Below, one piece after another: positions 48,398 through 57,714 of a DNA stretch of 64,000 nt (the first letter of the stretch is position 1; each line of letters starts with the position of its first letter). The notes under the pieces were generated by a model that was not told the origin of the DNA, searched no databases, and saw nothing but the letters and a program-made list of their open reading frames with translations. The DNA is taken from positions 188,501-252,500 of the forward strand of contig QHWB01000031.1 of the NCBI GenBank assembly GCA_003222395.1. The letters run 5' to 3'. The position numbers and the translations under genes were made by a program. Origin of the DNA: Acidobacteriota bacterium. Lineage in GTDB: Bacteria > Acidobacteriota > Vicinamibacteria > Vicinamibacterales > CAVVIG01.

Positions 48398-51098
48398 GGC
48401 CGACGACGTCGACGACGTCGATTTCAGGGCGCTCGTCCGCGCCCGGCTCGAACCGCTCGACGTCGACGCGGCGCGCGCCGCCGACATCGTCGACGAGCTG
48501 GCGCAGCACTGCGCGCAGCAGTACGCCGATCTCGTCGCATCCGGCGTGGACCAACGTGATGCGCTGACGCGCGCTCTGGCGCCGCTCGAGAACCGGCGGC
48601 GCGTGGTCGACGAAATCGCGCGCGCGGATCGGCCGCGCCGCTCCGCTCCGCCGCCGCCGGCGTCCTCGACCCATCTCGTCGTCGACCTGTGGCGCGACGT
48701 CCGCTACGGGCTCCGGCTGCTGCACCGCAGTCCCGGCTTCACGGCCGTCGCCGTCATGACGCTCGCGCTCGGCATCGGCGCGAACGCGGCGATCTTCAGC
48801 GTGGTCAACGCGGTGCTGCTCCGGCCGTTGCCGTTCGCCGATCCGGCGCGGCTCGTCGACGTCGGCGAACCCGGCCCCGACGGCCGCGCCGGAAACGTCG
48901 GCTTCACGACGGTGGTCGACTGGCGCGAACGGACGCACGCATTCGACGAGATCGCGATGATCCGATCGTGGTATCCGACGCTCATCGCGAACGGCCAGCC
49001 CGAGCGGATTCCCGCGATGCGCGTGTCGGCGAACTTCTTGCGCACGCTCGGCGTCGCTCCGGCGCTGGGACGCGACTTCGCCGCCGCCGACGACACGCCG
49101 GCCGGATGGCGCGTGCTGATACTGAGCGACGGCCTGTGGCGGCGGCGGTTCAACGCCGATCCGGCGGTCATCGGCCGCGTCGTAACGATGAACGATCAGC
49201 CGTACACGGTTGGCGGCGTGATGCCGCCGTCGTTCGCGCCGATCATCTCGGAGCATTTCTACGAACCTGCGCAGATGTGGGCGCTCCTCGGCTACGACCG
49301 GTCGCAGCCATTCGCGTGCCGCAGCTGCCAGCACCTGAAGGCGATCGCCCGGCTCGAGCCGGACACGGCGATCGGCGCGGCGCTCGTCGACGTCAACGGC
49401 GTCCACGCTGCCCTCCGCCGCGAGCATCCTGCCGAGTACGGCGCCGCGACTGCCATCGCCGTGACGCCTCTCGCCGACGAGCTCGCCGGAAACGTTCGCG
49501 CGCCGCTCTTCGCGTTGATGGGCGCCGTGGCGATCGTGCTGCTGATCGCGGCGGCCAACGTCGCGAGCCTTCTGCTCGCACGCGTCGCCGATCGCGAGCG
49601 CGATCTCGCGCTGCGGACTGCGCTCGGCGCGAGCCGCGGCCGCATCGTGCGGCAGCTGCTCGTCGAGAGCTCGCTCGTCGCGTGGCTCGGCGGTCTCGCC
49701 GGCATCGCGCTCGCGGCCGCGGTCGTGCCGCTCGTCGCCGACTTGTCGCCGGTACCCATCGCGCGTCTCGCCACGGCGCGCGTCGACGTCGCCGTCGTCA
49801 TCTTCGCCCTGGCCGTTTCCTTCGGCACCACCGTGGTATTCGGTCTTGCGCCGGCGCTCCGAGCCTCGCGCGTCGATCTTCAGACGACGCTGCGCGCCGA
49901 AGCGCGTCACAGCGCGGCGAACCCGACGTCGGTCGCACGCCGGCTCCTGATTGCCGCCAACGTCGCGCTCGCCGTCGTCCTGCTGGCCGGTGCCGGGTTG
50001 ATGATCAAGAGCGTCGGCCGGCTCCTCGGCGTCGATCCCGGGTTCGATCCCGATCACGTGCTCACGATGCAGATCTCGATGGTGGGCAAGGCGTACGCGA
50101 AGAACGAGGCGGTCGTCGCGAAGGGCGATGAAATGCTCGCCGCGCTTCGACGCCTGCCGGGCGTCGAGTCCGTTGCGCTCGCGGGTCAAATCCCGCTCGC
50201 AGGCAACGTCGATCGCTGGGGTCTGCACGTCGAAGGAAGGCCGGTGACGCCCGACGATCCATTCGTCGAGCGGTACTCGGTGACGCCGACCTACTTCGCA
50301 GTCATGCGGATTCCGCTTCGGCGAGGACGATTGATTACCGATGCGGATCGCGCCAGCACCGAACCGGTGATGGTCATCGGCGATCGCACCGCGCGGACGG
50401 TCTGGCCGAACGGCGATCCGATCGGTCAGCACGTCCGGATCGGCGGAAGCGACGGCCCGATGTACACGATCGTCGGCATCGTCGGCGACGTGCGGCATGT
50501 CGCGCTGGCGGCGCCGCCGACGCTGCAGATGTACACCGCGCAGGCGCAGCTGACCGACTCGTTTCTCACCGTCGTGATGCGATCGGCGAGCGATTTCGGC
50601 CTGCTCGCGCCGGCGGCGCGCCAGGCGATCTGGTCCGCCGCGAGCGACGTGCCCGTCTACCGCGTCGATGCGATGCGGACCCTGGTCGCGCGATCGGTCG
50701 GCGCGCGGCGGTTCGTCGCGATCCTCCTCGAGCTCTTCGGCGCCGTAGCGCTCGTCATGACCGCCGTCGGCGTCTACGGCGTCATCTCGTACTCCGTCGC
50801 CGAACGCACGCGCGAGATCGGCATCCGCTCGGCCCTCGGCGCGTCGCGCGCCGACATCGTGCGGCTGGTCCTCGCAAACGGACTCGCCCTCGTCTTCGCA
50901 GGACTCGCGACAGGCATCGTGCTCGCCGTCGCGACGACGCGGTTTCTGGACAACTCGCTCTACGGCGTCAGCGCGACGGATCCGGCAACGCTCGCGGCTG
51001 TCGCGTCGGTGCTCTTCACCGTCGCCGCAGCCGCGCATCTCGTCCCGATCGCCCGCGCCATGCGCGTGGATCCGGCGATCGCTCTGCGCCAGGACTAA
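48390..51098 (+). CDS. ADOP-type permease with N-terminal prefix domain, PadR-linked
   Basis: A 902-residue permease. An N-terminal cytosolic prefix domain (1-95; [37 protein letters not shown]) is followed by [34 protein letters not shown], MacB periplasmic domain 1, FtsX bundle 1 ([45 protein letters not shown]), periplasmic domain 2, and bundle 2 ([26 protein letters not shown]) ending [12 protein letters not shown]. The prefix domain is a hallmark of the PadR-associated ADOP subgroup (TIGR03434-like). Substrate and energy source are unknown. It starts inside the padR 3' end. Confidence 0.95.
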   Translation: MREADDVDDVDFRALVRARLEPLDVDAARAADIVDELAQHCAQQYADLVASGVDQRDALTRALAPLENRRRVVDEIARADRPRRSAPPPPASSTHLVVDLWRDVRYGLRLLHRSPGFTAVAVMTLALGIGANAAIFSVVNAVLLRPLPFADPARLVDVGEPGPDGRAGNVGFTTVVDWRERTHAFDEIAMIRSWYPTLIANGQPERIPAMRVSANFLRTLGVAPALGRDFAAADDTPAGWRVLILSDGLWRRRFNADPAVIGRVVTMNDQPYTVGGVMPPSFAPIISEHFYEPAQMWALLGYDRSQPFACRSCQHLKAIARLEPDTAIGAALVDVNGVHAALRREHPAEYGAATAIAVTPLADELAGNVRAPLFALMGAVAIVLLIAAANVASLLLARVADRERDLALRTALGASRGRIVRQLLVESSLVAWLGGLAGIALAAAVVPLVADLSPVPIARLATARVDVAVVIFALAVSFGTTVVFGLAPALRASRVDLQTTLRAEARHSAANPTSVARRLLIAANVALAVVLLAGAGLMIKSVGRLLGVDPGFDPDHVLTMQISMVGKAYAKNEAVVAKGDEMLAALRRLPGVESVALAGQIPLAGNVDRWGLHVEGRPVTPDDPFVERYSVTPTYFAVMRIPLRRGRLITDADRASTEPVMVIGDRTARTVWPNGDPIGQHVRIGGSDGPMYTIVGIVGDVRHVALAAPPTLQMYTAQAQLTDSFLTVVMRSASDFGLLAPAARQAIWSAASDVPVYRVDAMRTLVARSVGARRFVAILLELFGAVALVMTAVGVYGVISYSVAERTREIGIRSALGASRADIVRLVLANGLALVFAGLATGIVLAVATTRFLDNSLYGVSATDPATLAAVASVLFTVAAAAHLVPIARAMRVDPAIALRQD

Positions 51099-51123
51099 TC
51101 CTGGACTAATCCGGCCTCCATCT

Positions 51124-51147
51124 CTCCTGACAGGACGCTGTCAGGAG
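51124..51147. terminator. Perfect 10-bp stem hairpin after the ADOP gene
   Basis: CTCCTGACAG and CTGTCAGGAG enclose a GACG tetraloop 26 bp after the ADOP stop. The following tract (CCGGGTGTTATTCCTTAAT) is only moderately T-rich, so it is a probable but not ideal intrinsic terminator. Confidence 0.6.
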
Positions 51148-51207
51148 CCGGGTGTTATTCCTTAATCGCGTTGAGAGCTACCAGACGTGAACATGGTGGC
51201 GGCACAT

Positions 51208-51241
51208 GTAGCGCGGGCCTTCACGCCTGCCGACGGCCGCC
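51208..51241 (+). repeat. GTAG REP-like element upstream of the VOC gene
   Basis: GTAGCGCGGGCCTTCACGCC continues TGCCGACGGCCGCC. The GTAG header is followed by a degenerate hairpin related to the 15032-15051 and 55939-55967 elements. Confidence 0.65.
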
Positions 51242-51271
51242 ACGAAACATCTCAATGCGAAGGGAGACGGT

Positions 51272-51622
51272 ATGCAGCATCCTGTGATGTGGTTCGAGGT
51301 CCTCGGTCGCGACGCCGCCACGCTGTGTCAGTTCTACGGCGGTCTCTTCGGCTGGAGATTCAATGGCGACCCGACGAAGTACGGCATGGTCGACGAGGTG
51401 AATCGCGGGATTCCCGGTGGTGTCGGCGAGAGCTATCCGGGCACGCGCCCGTGGGTGACGTTCTACGTCGAGACGCCCGACGTGACGGCGTCGCTCGCTC
51501 AGGCGGAGCGCCTCGGGGGCAAGGTCGTCATGCCGCGGACCGCGCTGCCAGGGGTGACGCTCGGCGTGTTCGAAGACCCGGAAGGACACGCCGTCGGCCT
51601 CGTCGAGGGCAAGGCCGCCTGA
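51272..51622 (+). CDS. VOC (glyoxalase/bleomycin resistance)-family protein
   Basis: A 116-residue single-module VOC protein: MQHPVMWFEVLGRDAATLCQFYGGLFGWRF gives the first beta-alpha-beta-beta-beta unit, and YVETPDVTASLAQAERLGGKVVMPRTALP..GVFEDPEGHAVGLVE the second. Candidate metal ligands are H3 and E111 (GLVEG). Proteins of this small type (VOC/CarF-like) bind small molecules or a metal; the specific reaction is unknown. The RBS is AGGGAGA before ATG 51272. It precedes the WYL regulator by 81 bp. Confidence 0.88.
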   Translation: MQHPVMWFEVLGRDAATLCQFYGGLFGWRFNGDPTKYGMVDEVNRGIPGGVGESYPGTRPWVTFYVETPDVTASLAQAERLGGKVVMPRTALPGVTLGVFEDPEGHAVGLVEGKAA

Positions 51623-51703
51623 CGGACAATGGAGCGGAGCGGGGCGAAGGGGTCCCGCGGAGCGCGTCCGGGGGACAGGGGCCTCCGGATTGAGCGAAGC
51701 CCG

Positions 51704-52408
51704 ATGCGCCGCGCCGACCGTCTCTTTCAAATCGTCCAGTTGCTGCGCCGGCGGCGCACGGCGACAACGGCGACGCTCATCGCCGACCGGCTCGGCGTCT
51801 CGGAGCGCACGGTGTATCGCGACATTCGCGATCTCGTGCTCGCCGGGACGCCGATCGACGGTGAGGCGGGCGTTGGCTACCGCATCCGGCCCGGCTACGA
51901 CCTCCCGCCGCTGATGTTCGATCGCGACGAGATCCAGGCGCTGGTGCTCGGCGCGCGGATCGTGCGCCAGTTCGGCGATCCAGCGCTCGCGCGCGCAAGC
52001 GACGCGATTCTGAACAAGGTCGCGGCCGTCATCCCGAAGGATCTCGCGCCGCTCGTCGCCGAGACGCGTCTCTTCGTGCCGACGACGATCGGCGGCGGTC
52101 GATCGGCCGACGCCCTGATCGTCGCGCGCGAAGCGCTCATCGCACGTCGCAAGCTGCAACTGTCGTACGCGAGCGCGAGCGGCGCCGGGTCGGAGCGGAC
52201 CGTGCGTCCACTCGGCCTCTTTTTCTGGGGACGAACGTGGACGCTCGCGGCGTGGTGCGAGCTGCGCTGCGATTTCCGGAACTTCCGGCTCGATCGCGTC
52301 AGCCAATCGACGATGCTCGATCAGAGCTTCGACGACGAGCCCGGGAAGACGCTGAAGGATCTGCTGACGCGGTACGGACCCGATGCGGTCCGCCTGCTGG
52401 ACAGCTAA
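51704..52408 (+). CDS. YafY-type HTH/WYL-domain transcriptional regulator
   Basis: A 234-residue regulator: N-terminal HTH_11 (about 4-55; ADRLFQIVQLLRRRRTATTATLIADRLGVSERTVYRDIRDL), then GTPIDGEAGVGYRIRPGYDLPPLMFDRDEIQAL, and a C-terminal WYL domain (about 140-205). In this domain the WYL tripeptide reads WTL (LGLFFWGRTWTLAAWC). It binds a ligand, possibly a nucleotide or single-stranded nucleic acid, and regulates nearby genes. VOC proteins are often neighbours of YafY regulators. Ends 10 bp from a convergent gene. Confidence 0.9.
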   Translation: MRRADRLFQIVQLLRRRRTATTATLIADRLGVSERTVYRDIRDLVLAGTPIDGEAGVGYRIRPGYDLPPLMFDRDEIQALVLGARIVRQFGDPALARASDAILNKVAAVIPKDLAPLVAETRLFVPTTIGGGRSADALIVAREALIARRKLQLSYASASGAGSERTVRPLGLFFWGRTWTLAAWCELRCDFRNFRLDRVSQSTMLDQSFDDEPGKTLKDLLTRYGPDAVRLLDS

Positions 52409-52418
52409 CGGCGGGACT

Positions 52419-52982
52419 TCACGTCGACTTCAGATACCTCTGAAACTGAAACCGGTTCTCGAGGAGCGAGAGATCCGTCACGAACTGCGCCGGCCCGACG
52501 GCGTCGACCTTTGCGACCAGCGTTGTCAACGCGCCGGCGGACAGCGCCTCGTCGAACGCCTTCGTGAACTCTGCGATCGTGCGGACGGCGCCGGTGCGCG
52601 GAATGCCGGCCGCCGCCGCAATCGCGGCCAGGTCGCTGCCCGTCGACGTCGCGGTCGGGAAGCCGCCGACCGAGAGGAGGCTCTCGTTGTCGAACACGAC
52701 ATGTACGAGGTTCTTCGGCCTGTATCGCGCCAGCGTCGTCAGGCCGCCGAGATTCATCAGCACGGAGCCGTCGCCGTCGAACACGACGACCTGCGTGTCC
52801 GGCTTGGTCAGAGCGATGCCGAGCCCCATGGACGAGGCCAGACCCATCGCGTGCTGCAGGTAGAAGAAGTTGGGCCGGTGTCCGAGCGACTGCAGCTCCG
52901 CCGCAACGGCGCCCATGATGGTGACGACGACCAGGTGCTCGAGACGATCGTAAACAGCGCGCAGCGCATCGATTCGAAGCAC
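52419..52982 (-). CDS. Sulfopyruvate decarboxylase-like ThDP protein, beta subunit
   Basis: A 187-residue protein corresponding to the C-terminal, cofactor-binding half of a thiamine-diphosphate decarboxylase. The motif GDGSVLMNLGGLTTLARY..DNES gives the ThDP/Mg site (GDG then DN after about 25 residues). The GTG start at 52982 overlaps the stop of the alpha subunit by one base (TAGTG). Split alpha/beta decarboxylases of this size include ComDE (sulfopyruvate, coenzyme M pathway) and phosphonopyruvate decarboxylases. The bacterial substrate here is unknown. A divergent organic-anion transporter suggests it is imported. Confidence 0.87.
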   Translation of the reverse strand: MLRIDALRAVYDRLEHLVVVTIMGAVAAELQSLGHRPNFFYLQHAMGLASSMGLGIALTKPDTQVVVFDGDGSVLMNLGGLTTLARYRPKNLVHVVFDNESLLSVGGFPTATSTGSDLAAIAAAAGIPRTGAVRTIAEFTKAFDEALSAGALTTLVAKVDAVGPAQFVTDLSLLENRFQFQRYLKST

Positions 52983-53500
52983 TAATTCTCTTCCCACATC
53001 AGATCGCGACAGAGCAACAGCGCGACCGGTTTGTTGGCCGACAGCGAGAGCGTCTGCGCCTTCGCGATGCGCGCAGCGACGTGACCGACGTTGTCGAGAT
53101 ACGAAAACGGGATGCGCAGCGCGCGCAGCAGATCTTCGGTGACGCCGCCGCCTTCGGTCTGCCACGGATCGCGCTCGCCGAACTCGCCGCGATAGCTGAT
53201 CAGCATCAGCAATGGAATGCGATAGAGCTGCGCGCACGACACGATGCCGTTGATCGACGCGAGCAGGCCGTGATTCTGCATCAGCATCGCCGACTTGACG
53301 CCGGCGAGGTGCGCGCCGGCGGAAATGCCAACGCCTTCTTCCTCTTTCGCGAGGCGCACGAGGATCATCTCGGGATCCTCCTCGGCCATCCGAATGAGGT
53401 GCACGAGCCACGTCTCGGGCAGCGCCGACACGAGGCGGACGCCGGTTGCCTTCAGCGCGTCGTAGACAATCCGCGAGCTCGTGACCGACACAGGCGACAT
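52982..53500 (-). CDS. Sulfopyruvate decarboxylase-like ThDP protein, alpha subunit
   Basis: A 172-residue pyrimidine-binding half (ComD-like) of the split decarboxylase: SRIVYDALKATGVRLVSALPETWL at the start, the catalytic glutamate in RLAKEEEGVGISAGAHLAG, then MLMQNHGLLASINGIVS and LLMLISYRGEFGERDPWQTEGG, all strongly diagnostic. Start ATG 53500. It is divergent from an MFS transporter (ATG 53527) with 26 bp between start codons, so both promoters must overlap. Together with the beta subunit it decarboxylates a 3-sulfo- or 3-phosphono-pyruvate-like acid; which one is not decidable here. Confidence 0.88.
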   Translation of the reverse strand: MSPVSVTSSRIVYDALKATGVRLVSALPETWLVHLIRMAEEDPEMILVRLAKEEEGVGISAGAHLAGVKSAMLMQNHGLLASINGIVSCAQLYRIPLLMLISYRGEFGERDPWQTEGGGVTEDLLRALRIPFSYLDNVGHVAARIAKAQTLSLSANKPVALLLCRDLMWEEN

Positions 53501-53526
53501 GCGATGATCGCGTAGCATACACTGCG

Positions 53527-54915
53527 ATGTCCGCCACACGCGTGCGCGCGAAGGTCCTCGCGTTTGCGTTCCTGCTCGCCGCCGTCACCTACCTCGATCG
53601 CATCTGCATCTCGGCGGCGGCGCCGTTCATCATGGACGATCTCCATCTTTCGGTCGTGCAGATGAGCGTCGTCTTCAGCGCGTTCACGCTCGCGTACTCG
53701 CTGTTCGAGATCCCGTCCGGATGGCTGGGCGACGTGCGCGGTCCGCGCCGGGTGCTGACGCGCATCGTCCTGTGGTGGTCGGCGTTCACGATGCTGACCG
53801 GCGCGGCGCGCGGATTCGCGCCGCTCGTCGCGATTCGGTTTCTGTTCGGCGCCGGCGAGGCCGGCGCATTCCCGAACATCGCGCGCAGCTTCTCGAAGTG
53901 GTTTCCCCCGCGCGAGCGCGGGCGCGCCAACGGCGTCATGTTCCTCGGATCGCGCATCGGCGGCATGCTGTCGGCGCCGATCGCGCTGCTGCTCGTCGCG
54001 CGATGGGGATGGCGGCCGAGCTTCGTCGCGTTCGGCGCGCTCGGCGTCGTGTGGGCAATCGCATGGTACGCGTGGTACCGCGATCGGCCCGAACAGCATC
54101 CGTCGGTGAGCGACGAAGAGATTGCGTTGATTCGCGGGGCTAAAGGCCCCGCGCCACAATCCACGGTTGTGGCGCCACGGTCCGCGGATGTGGGGCCAGA
54201 ACGTGCGGATGTGGAGCCACAACCTGCGGCTGTGGCGCGGCCCTTTAAGGGCCGCGATCTCTGGCGCGCACTGCTGCGAAGTCGAAACCTCTACGCCATC
54301 TGCGGGATGTACTTCGCGTTCGGGTACGGCTTGTACTTCTACTTCACGTGGCTGCCGACGTACCTGATCAAGGTGCTCGGCTTCTCGCTGCTCGGCGGCG
54401 GGCTGTTCGCCGCCTTGCCGTTCCTCCTCGCCGGCATCGCCGACGTCGCCGGCGGATGGCTGACGGACCGCTGGTCGCGCGCCCGCGGGCTGCGCGCCGG
54501 CCGCTGTCACCTCGGCTTCGTCGCGTTCTTCACGTGCGCGATGCTGGTGTTCGCGTCGACGCTGCCGGTGCCGGCCGTCGTGAAAGCGTCGCTGCTCGCG
54601 ATGGCGCTCGCCTCCGCCGACCTCGCCCTCGGCGCGTGCTGGGCGGTTCCAATCGACGTCGCGCCGGATCACGCCGGCGTCATCACCGGCTGCATGAACA
54701 CGCTCGGGAACCTCGGCGGGCTCGTCGGACCGCTCGTGCTCGGCTTCGCCGTCGATCGCTGGCAGTCGTGGACGTTTCCGTTCTACGTCACGGCGATCAT
54801 CTACGTAGCCGGCGCGCTTGCGTGGCTCGCGATCGATCCGACCCGGCCGATTCACGTCGTCGCCGAGGCGGCCGACGCGTCGCAAACGCGAACCACCGCC
54901 ACCGCGCCGCGGTAG
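53527..54915 (+). CDS. MFS transporter (ACS family) with in-frame REP pair
   Basis: A 462-residue 12-TM transporter of the hexuronate/glucarate/phthalate permease group. Marks are FAFLLAAVTYLDRICISAAAPFI in TM1, FEIPSGWLGDVRGPRRVL, and LFGAGEAGAFPNIARSFSKWFPPRERGRANGVMF. The cytosolic loop between TM6 and TM7 (about 190-250) is enlarged by about 40 residues (GAKGPAPQSTVVAPRSADVGPERADVEPQ and so on) encoded by an inverted REP pair at 54133-54256. TM7 resumes with NLYAICGMYFAFGYGLYFYFTWLPTYLIK. The likely job is import of the acid used by the divergent decarboxylase. Confidence 0.9.
   Translation: MSATRVRAKVLAFAFLLAAVTYLDRICISAAAPFIMDDLHLSVVQMSVVFSAFTLAYSLFEIPSGWLGDVRGPRRVLTRIVLWWSAFTMLTGAARGFAPLVAIRFLFGAGEAGAFPNIARSFSKWFPPRERGRANGVMFLGSRIGGMLSAPIALLLVARWGWRPSFVAFGALGVVWAIAWYAWYRDRPEQHPSVSDEEIALIRGAKGPAPQSTVVAPRSADVGPERADVEPQPAAVARPFKGRDLWRALLRSRNLYAICGMYFAFGYGLYFYFTWLPTYLIKVLGFSLLGGGLFAALPFLLAGIADVAGGWLTDRWSRARGLRAGRCHLGFVAFFTCAMLVFASTLPVPAVVKASLLAMALASADLALGACWAVPIDVAPDHAGVITGCMNTLGNLGGLVGPLVLGFAVDRWQSWTFPFYVTAIIYVAGALAWLAIDPTRPIHVVAEAADASQTRTTATAPR
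54133..54256. repeat. GTGG REPIN-like pair inside the MFS gene
   Basis: A minus-strand GTGGCGCGGGGCCTTTAGCC..CCGCG (54157-54133) faces a plus-strand GTGGCGCGGCCCTTTAAGGG..CCGCG (54232-54256). Between them are three units of about 21 bp with GCGGATGTGG / GCGGCTGTGG cores. Both hairpins and the centre keep the reading frame open. Confidence 0.88.
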
Positions 54916-54993
54916 GAGTTCGGTCGCCTTCCCTCCGGCGGCGTCTCTTGCTATTTATTCTTCTTCGGGACTTCGTGTCTTCGTGGTCGCGTT

Positions 54994-55932
54994 TCAGTTC
55001 CCGCTGCCCGCCGTCGATTTCGAGGCCGTCACGTGCGTGCCGAGGAACTTTTCGATCGCGGTGTACGCGCGCTGCCACTGATCCAGCGAGAAGTTGCCGT
55101 GGCCGCCGCCCGGAACCGTCACGAGCTCGTGCGCGACGCCCGCTTTCTGGAGCGCGTCGTTCAACCGCGTCGAGTGCGCGTACGGCACCAGCGGATCGGC
55201 GTCGCCGTGAATCGCGATCGTCGGCGGGACGCCCGCCCGCACGTACGTCAGCGGCGACGCGGCTCTGGCAACCGCATCGCGGTTCGCCTGGTTGCCGAGC
55301 CACTGCACCGTGTACGGCCACGTCTCCGGGAACGGCTTCTTGTTCGGGCCGTCGAGCAGGTCGGCCACGTCGGTGATGCCGAAGAAGTCGACGATCGCGG
55401 CGATGCGCGGCTCGCCCTGTTCCTGGCAGATGCGATCGAAGCCGGCGCTGGTCGGAATCATGCCGGTGGTGAGCGCGAGGTGGCCGCCCGCCGACGCGCC
55501 GGCGATCACGATCCGGCCGACGTCGAAGTTGTAGTCCTTCGCGTGTCCGACGACCCATCGCAGCGCGCAGCGGCAGTCTTCGATCGCCGCCGGCGCCAGC
55601 GAGACGTCCGCGAGCCGGTACTCGACGTTCACGACCGAGTACCCCATCGCGAGATACGGCAAGGCCGACAGCACGCTGCCGTCTTTCGAGCCGCGCACCC
55701 AGCCGCCTCCGTGGATGTAAATCACCACTGGTGTCGACGTCTGCGTCCGCTGCGCGTACACGTCGAGCTTTCCTTCCCATCCGTTCGCGCGGAGATACAC
55801 GACGTTTGCCACGGTGCGGACGTTCTGAAACAGCGCGACGGTCGATTGCACGTTCGGCGGCGTCTGCGCCGCGGCCGAAGCGATGAGCGCGAGGAGGACG
55901 ACGACGACGGCGAGCGGGAGACGCTTCATCAT
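54994..55932 (-). CDS. Secreted alpha/beta hydrolase (BD-FAE/esterase type)
   Basis: A 312-residue exported esterase. Signal peptide 1-22. The oxyanion-hole motif HGGGW is at 74-78, the nucleophile S147 in GASAGG, the acid in HGDADPLVPYAHS and the histidine in GGGHGNF. VEYRLAD and RWVVGHAKDYNFDVGRI are typical of the BD-FAE/carboxylesterase family, which often deacylates plant polysaccharides. Convergent with the MFS gene across a 78-bp gap that holds a CTTCGTGTCTTCGTGG-type string. Confidence 0.9.
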   Translation of the reverse strand: MMKRLPLAVVVVLLALIASAAAQTPPNVQSTVALFQNVRTVANVVYLRANGWEGKLDVYAQRTQTSTPVVIYIHGGGWVRGSKDGSVLSALPYLAMGYSVVNVEYRLADVSLAPAAIEDCRCALRWVVGHAKDYNFDVGRIVIAGASAGGHLALTTGMIPTSAGFDRICQEQGEPRIAAIVDFFGITDVADLLDGPNKKPFPETWPYTVQWLGNQANRDAVARAASPLTYVRAGVPPTIAIHGDADPLVPYAHSTRLNDALQKAGVAHELVTVPGGGHGNFSLDQWQRAYTAIEKFLGTHVTASKSTAGSGN

Positions 55933-55938
55933 GGCGAT

Positions 55939-55967
55939 CCTTCGGCAGGCCTAAAGGCCTGCGCTAC
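55939..55967 (-). repeat. GTAG REP-like hairpin between the amidase and esterase genes
   Basis: Minus strand GTAGCGCAGGCCTTTAGGCC then TGCCGAAGG. The GCAGGCC/GGCCTGC stem is identical to the one at 15032-15051. Confidence 0.85.
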
Positions 55968-56001
55968 GCTACCTACCTGACCCACCCGACCTACCGGCCT
56001 G

Positions 56002-57714
56002 TCACCGAAATTCCGGCGGCGGGACACGTTTCTTCGTCGCCTGCTCGAACGCGTAGGCGATCGACAGCAGCTTCGGTTCGCTGCAGGCCAGTCCGCTGAA
56101 GCTGACGCCCATCGGGCCTGGCTTCGCGTTGAACCCCGACGGAAATGGCGGCGTCGGTTCGTTCGCGACGAGCGCGAACGGCACGATGACGGTCGGATAG
56201 CCAGGCTTCGCCGCGATCGCGGCGCCGCTCGCACCCGGAAAGAACATCGCGTCGAGGCGCTCGGCTTTCATCACGGCGTCGATGCCAGTGGTGGCCGACA
56301 GGCGAAGGTCTTTCGCGCGATCGGCTTCGTACCGCGCGCGATCGCCATCGACGTCCATTTCGTCGGAGATGTCGAGCTGCGACTGGCCGTACTTGATCGC
56401 GCCGGCCTTCTCGTGCGCCTTGTTGAACTCGCGCAGCTCGGCGAGCGATTTCAGCGGCGCGGCGGCGCCGAGCGACGCGAGCCATTTGTTGAAGTCGCGC
56501 TTCATGCCGTACTTGAGCACGACCGAACAATCCTGATCCTTGCCCTTCACGTTGGTCACGCCGGAGCAGGTGGTCCAGCGGACGAAGTTGTTCGTCGGAT
56601 CCTTCTCGGCGATGCTCGGGATGTTCGCCGGATCGACGACGATCGCGCCTTCCTGTGTGAGCACCGCGATCGCGTCCTCCATCGCTTTCTTCTGCGCGGC
56701 AGTCAGCCCACCGCGATTGCCCTCCGGCATCGCGTCGAGGCGATCGAAATAGAACGCGCGCGGGACGCCGATGCGCGCTCCCTTCAGCCCGTCGCGCTTC
56801 AGGTACACGGTGTAGTCGCGGTTCGGCGCCGGCGTGCACTTCGTCGTCGCCGGATCGTTTGGATCGGGCGTGGCGCTCTCCATCGCGCCGAACATGATCG
56901 CGACGTCGGTCACGCTCTTGGCCATCGGACCGGCCGTGTCCTGATCCGCGGTGATCGGAATCACGCCGTAGCGGCTGATGCGTCCGACGGTCGGCTTGAC
57001 GGCCGCGAGCATGTTCTGGTTCGAGGGGCTCAGGATCGATCCGGACGTCTCGGTGCCGACGTTGCCGGCCCAGAAGTTCGCCGCCGTGCCGACGCCGGAG
57101 CTCGATCCGCCGGTGCCGAGCGCGGGGCGTCCGTCGAAGGTCGCCTCGCGCGGGTCTTTTCTTGGATCGTACGGGTTGTAGCCCTGGCCGCCGACGGCGT
57201 TGTAGTTGCCCGGCATCGGCGTCGGCGCGCCGGCCACCCAGTTGGCGAGCTCGGTCATGCCGCTCTTCGCGATGATGATCGCGCCGGCGTCGACGAGGTT
57301 CTTCGTCAGCGTCGCGTCGTACGGCGGCACCAGGTTCTCGAACGCGAGCGCCCCGCCGGTCGTGCGCATGAACGTCGTGTGCACGTTGTCCTTCAACGCG
57401 ATCGGAATGCCGTGCAGCGGACCGCGGATTCGTCCCTGCTGGCGCTCGCGATCGCGCTCGTCGGCGAGCGCGATCGCATTCGGATTCACCGTGATCGCCG
57501 CGTGAAGGCGATCTTCGTACATGCCGATGCGCGTCAGGTACTGCTCGACGATCTGCCGCGACGTCGCGCGCTTCTGGTCGAGCGCGGCGCGCATGTCGGC
57601 AATCGTCGCCTCGACGACCGTGAACGGCTTGCGTCCGTTCTGCGCGCGGATGGTGAGCGCGGCGGCCGCGACGGCCAGCCCGAGGAGTATCGAGAGGCGT
57701 TTCATGGCGGTCAT
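56002..57714 (-). CDS. Secreted amidase-signature family protein
   Basis: A 570-residue amidase with an N-terminal signal (MKRLSILLGLAVAAAALTIRAQ, preceded by MTA). The Ser-cisSer-Lys triad is visible: K108 in ALKDN, the cis-Ser in LGTGGSSSGVG (about 204-206), and the nucleophile in TETSGSI (about 224). It hydrolyses an amide, perhaps peptide- or aryl-amides, outside the cytosol. ATG 57714 overlaps the stop of the M28 remnant upstream (ATGA), the relic of a coupled operon. At 570 residues it is longer than cytosolic GatA-like enzymes but usual for the exported group. Confidence 0.92.
   Translation of the reverse strand: MTAMKRLSILLGLAVAAAALTIRAQNGRKPFTVVEATIADMRAALDQKRATSRQIVEQYLTRIGMYEDRLHAAITVNPNAIALADERDRERQQGRIRGPLHGIPIALKDNVHTTFMRTTGGALAFENLVPPYDATLTKNLVDAGAIIIAKSGMTELANWVAGAPTPMPGNYNAVGGQGYNPYDPRKDPREATFDGRPALGTGGSSSGVGTAANFWAGNVGTETSGSILSPSNQNMLAAVKPTVGRISRYGVIPITADQDTAGPMAKSVTDVAIMFGAMESATPDPNDPATTKCTPAPNRDYTVYLKRDGLKGARIGVPRAFYFDRLDAMPEGNRGGLTAAQKKAMEDAIAVLTQEGAIVVDPANIPSIAEKDPTNNFVRWTTCSGVTNVKGKDQDCSVVLKYGMKRDFNKWLASLGAAAPLKSLAELREFNKAHEKAGAIKYGQSQLDISDEMDVDGDRARYEADRAKDLRLSATTGIDAVMKAERLDAMFFPGASGAAIAAKPGYPTVIVPFALVANEPTPPFPSGFNAKPGPMGVSFSGLACSEPKLLSIAYAFEQATKKRVPPPEFR

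Noticed and set aside
48384-51038. 884-codon open frame on the minus strand opposite the PadR-linked ADOP gene
   Set aside because: Composition dominated by Arg, Asp and His, no recognisable domain, fully antisense to a certain gene.
51124-51147. Hairpin after the ADOP gene as another REP element
   Set aside because: It lacks a GTAG/GTGG header and the stem CTCCTGACAG is unlike any REP here; a terminator-like hairpin is the simpler reading.
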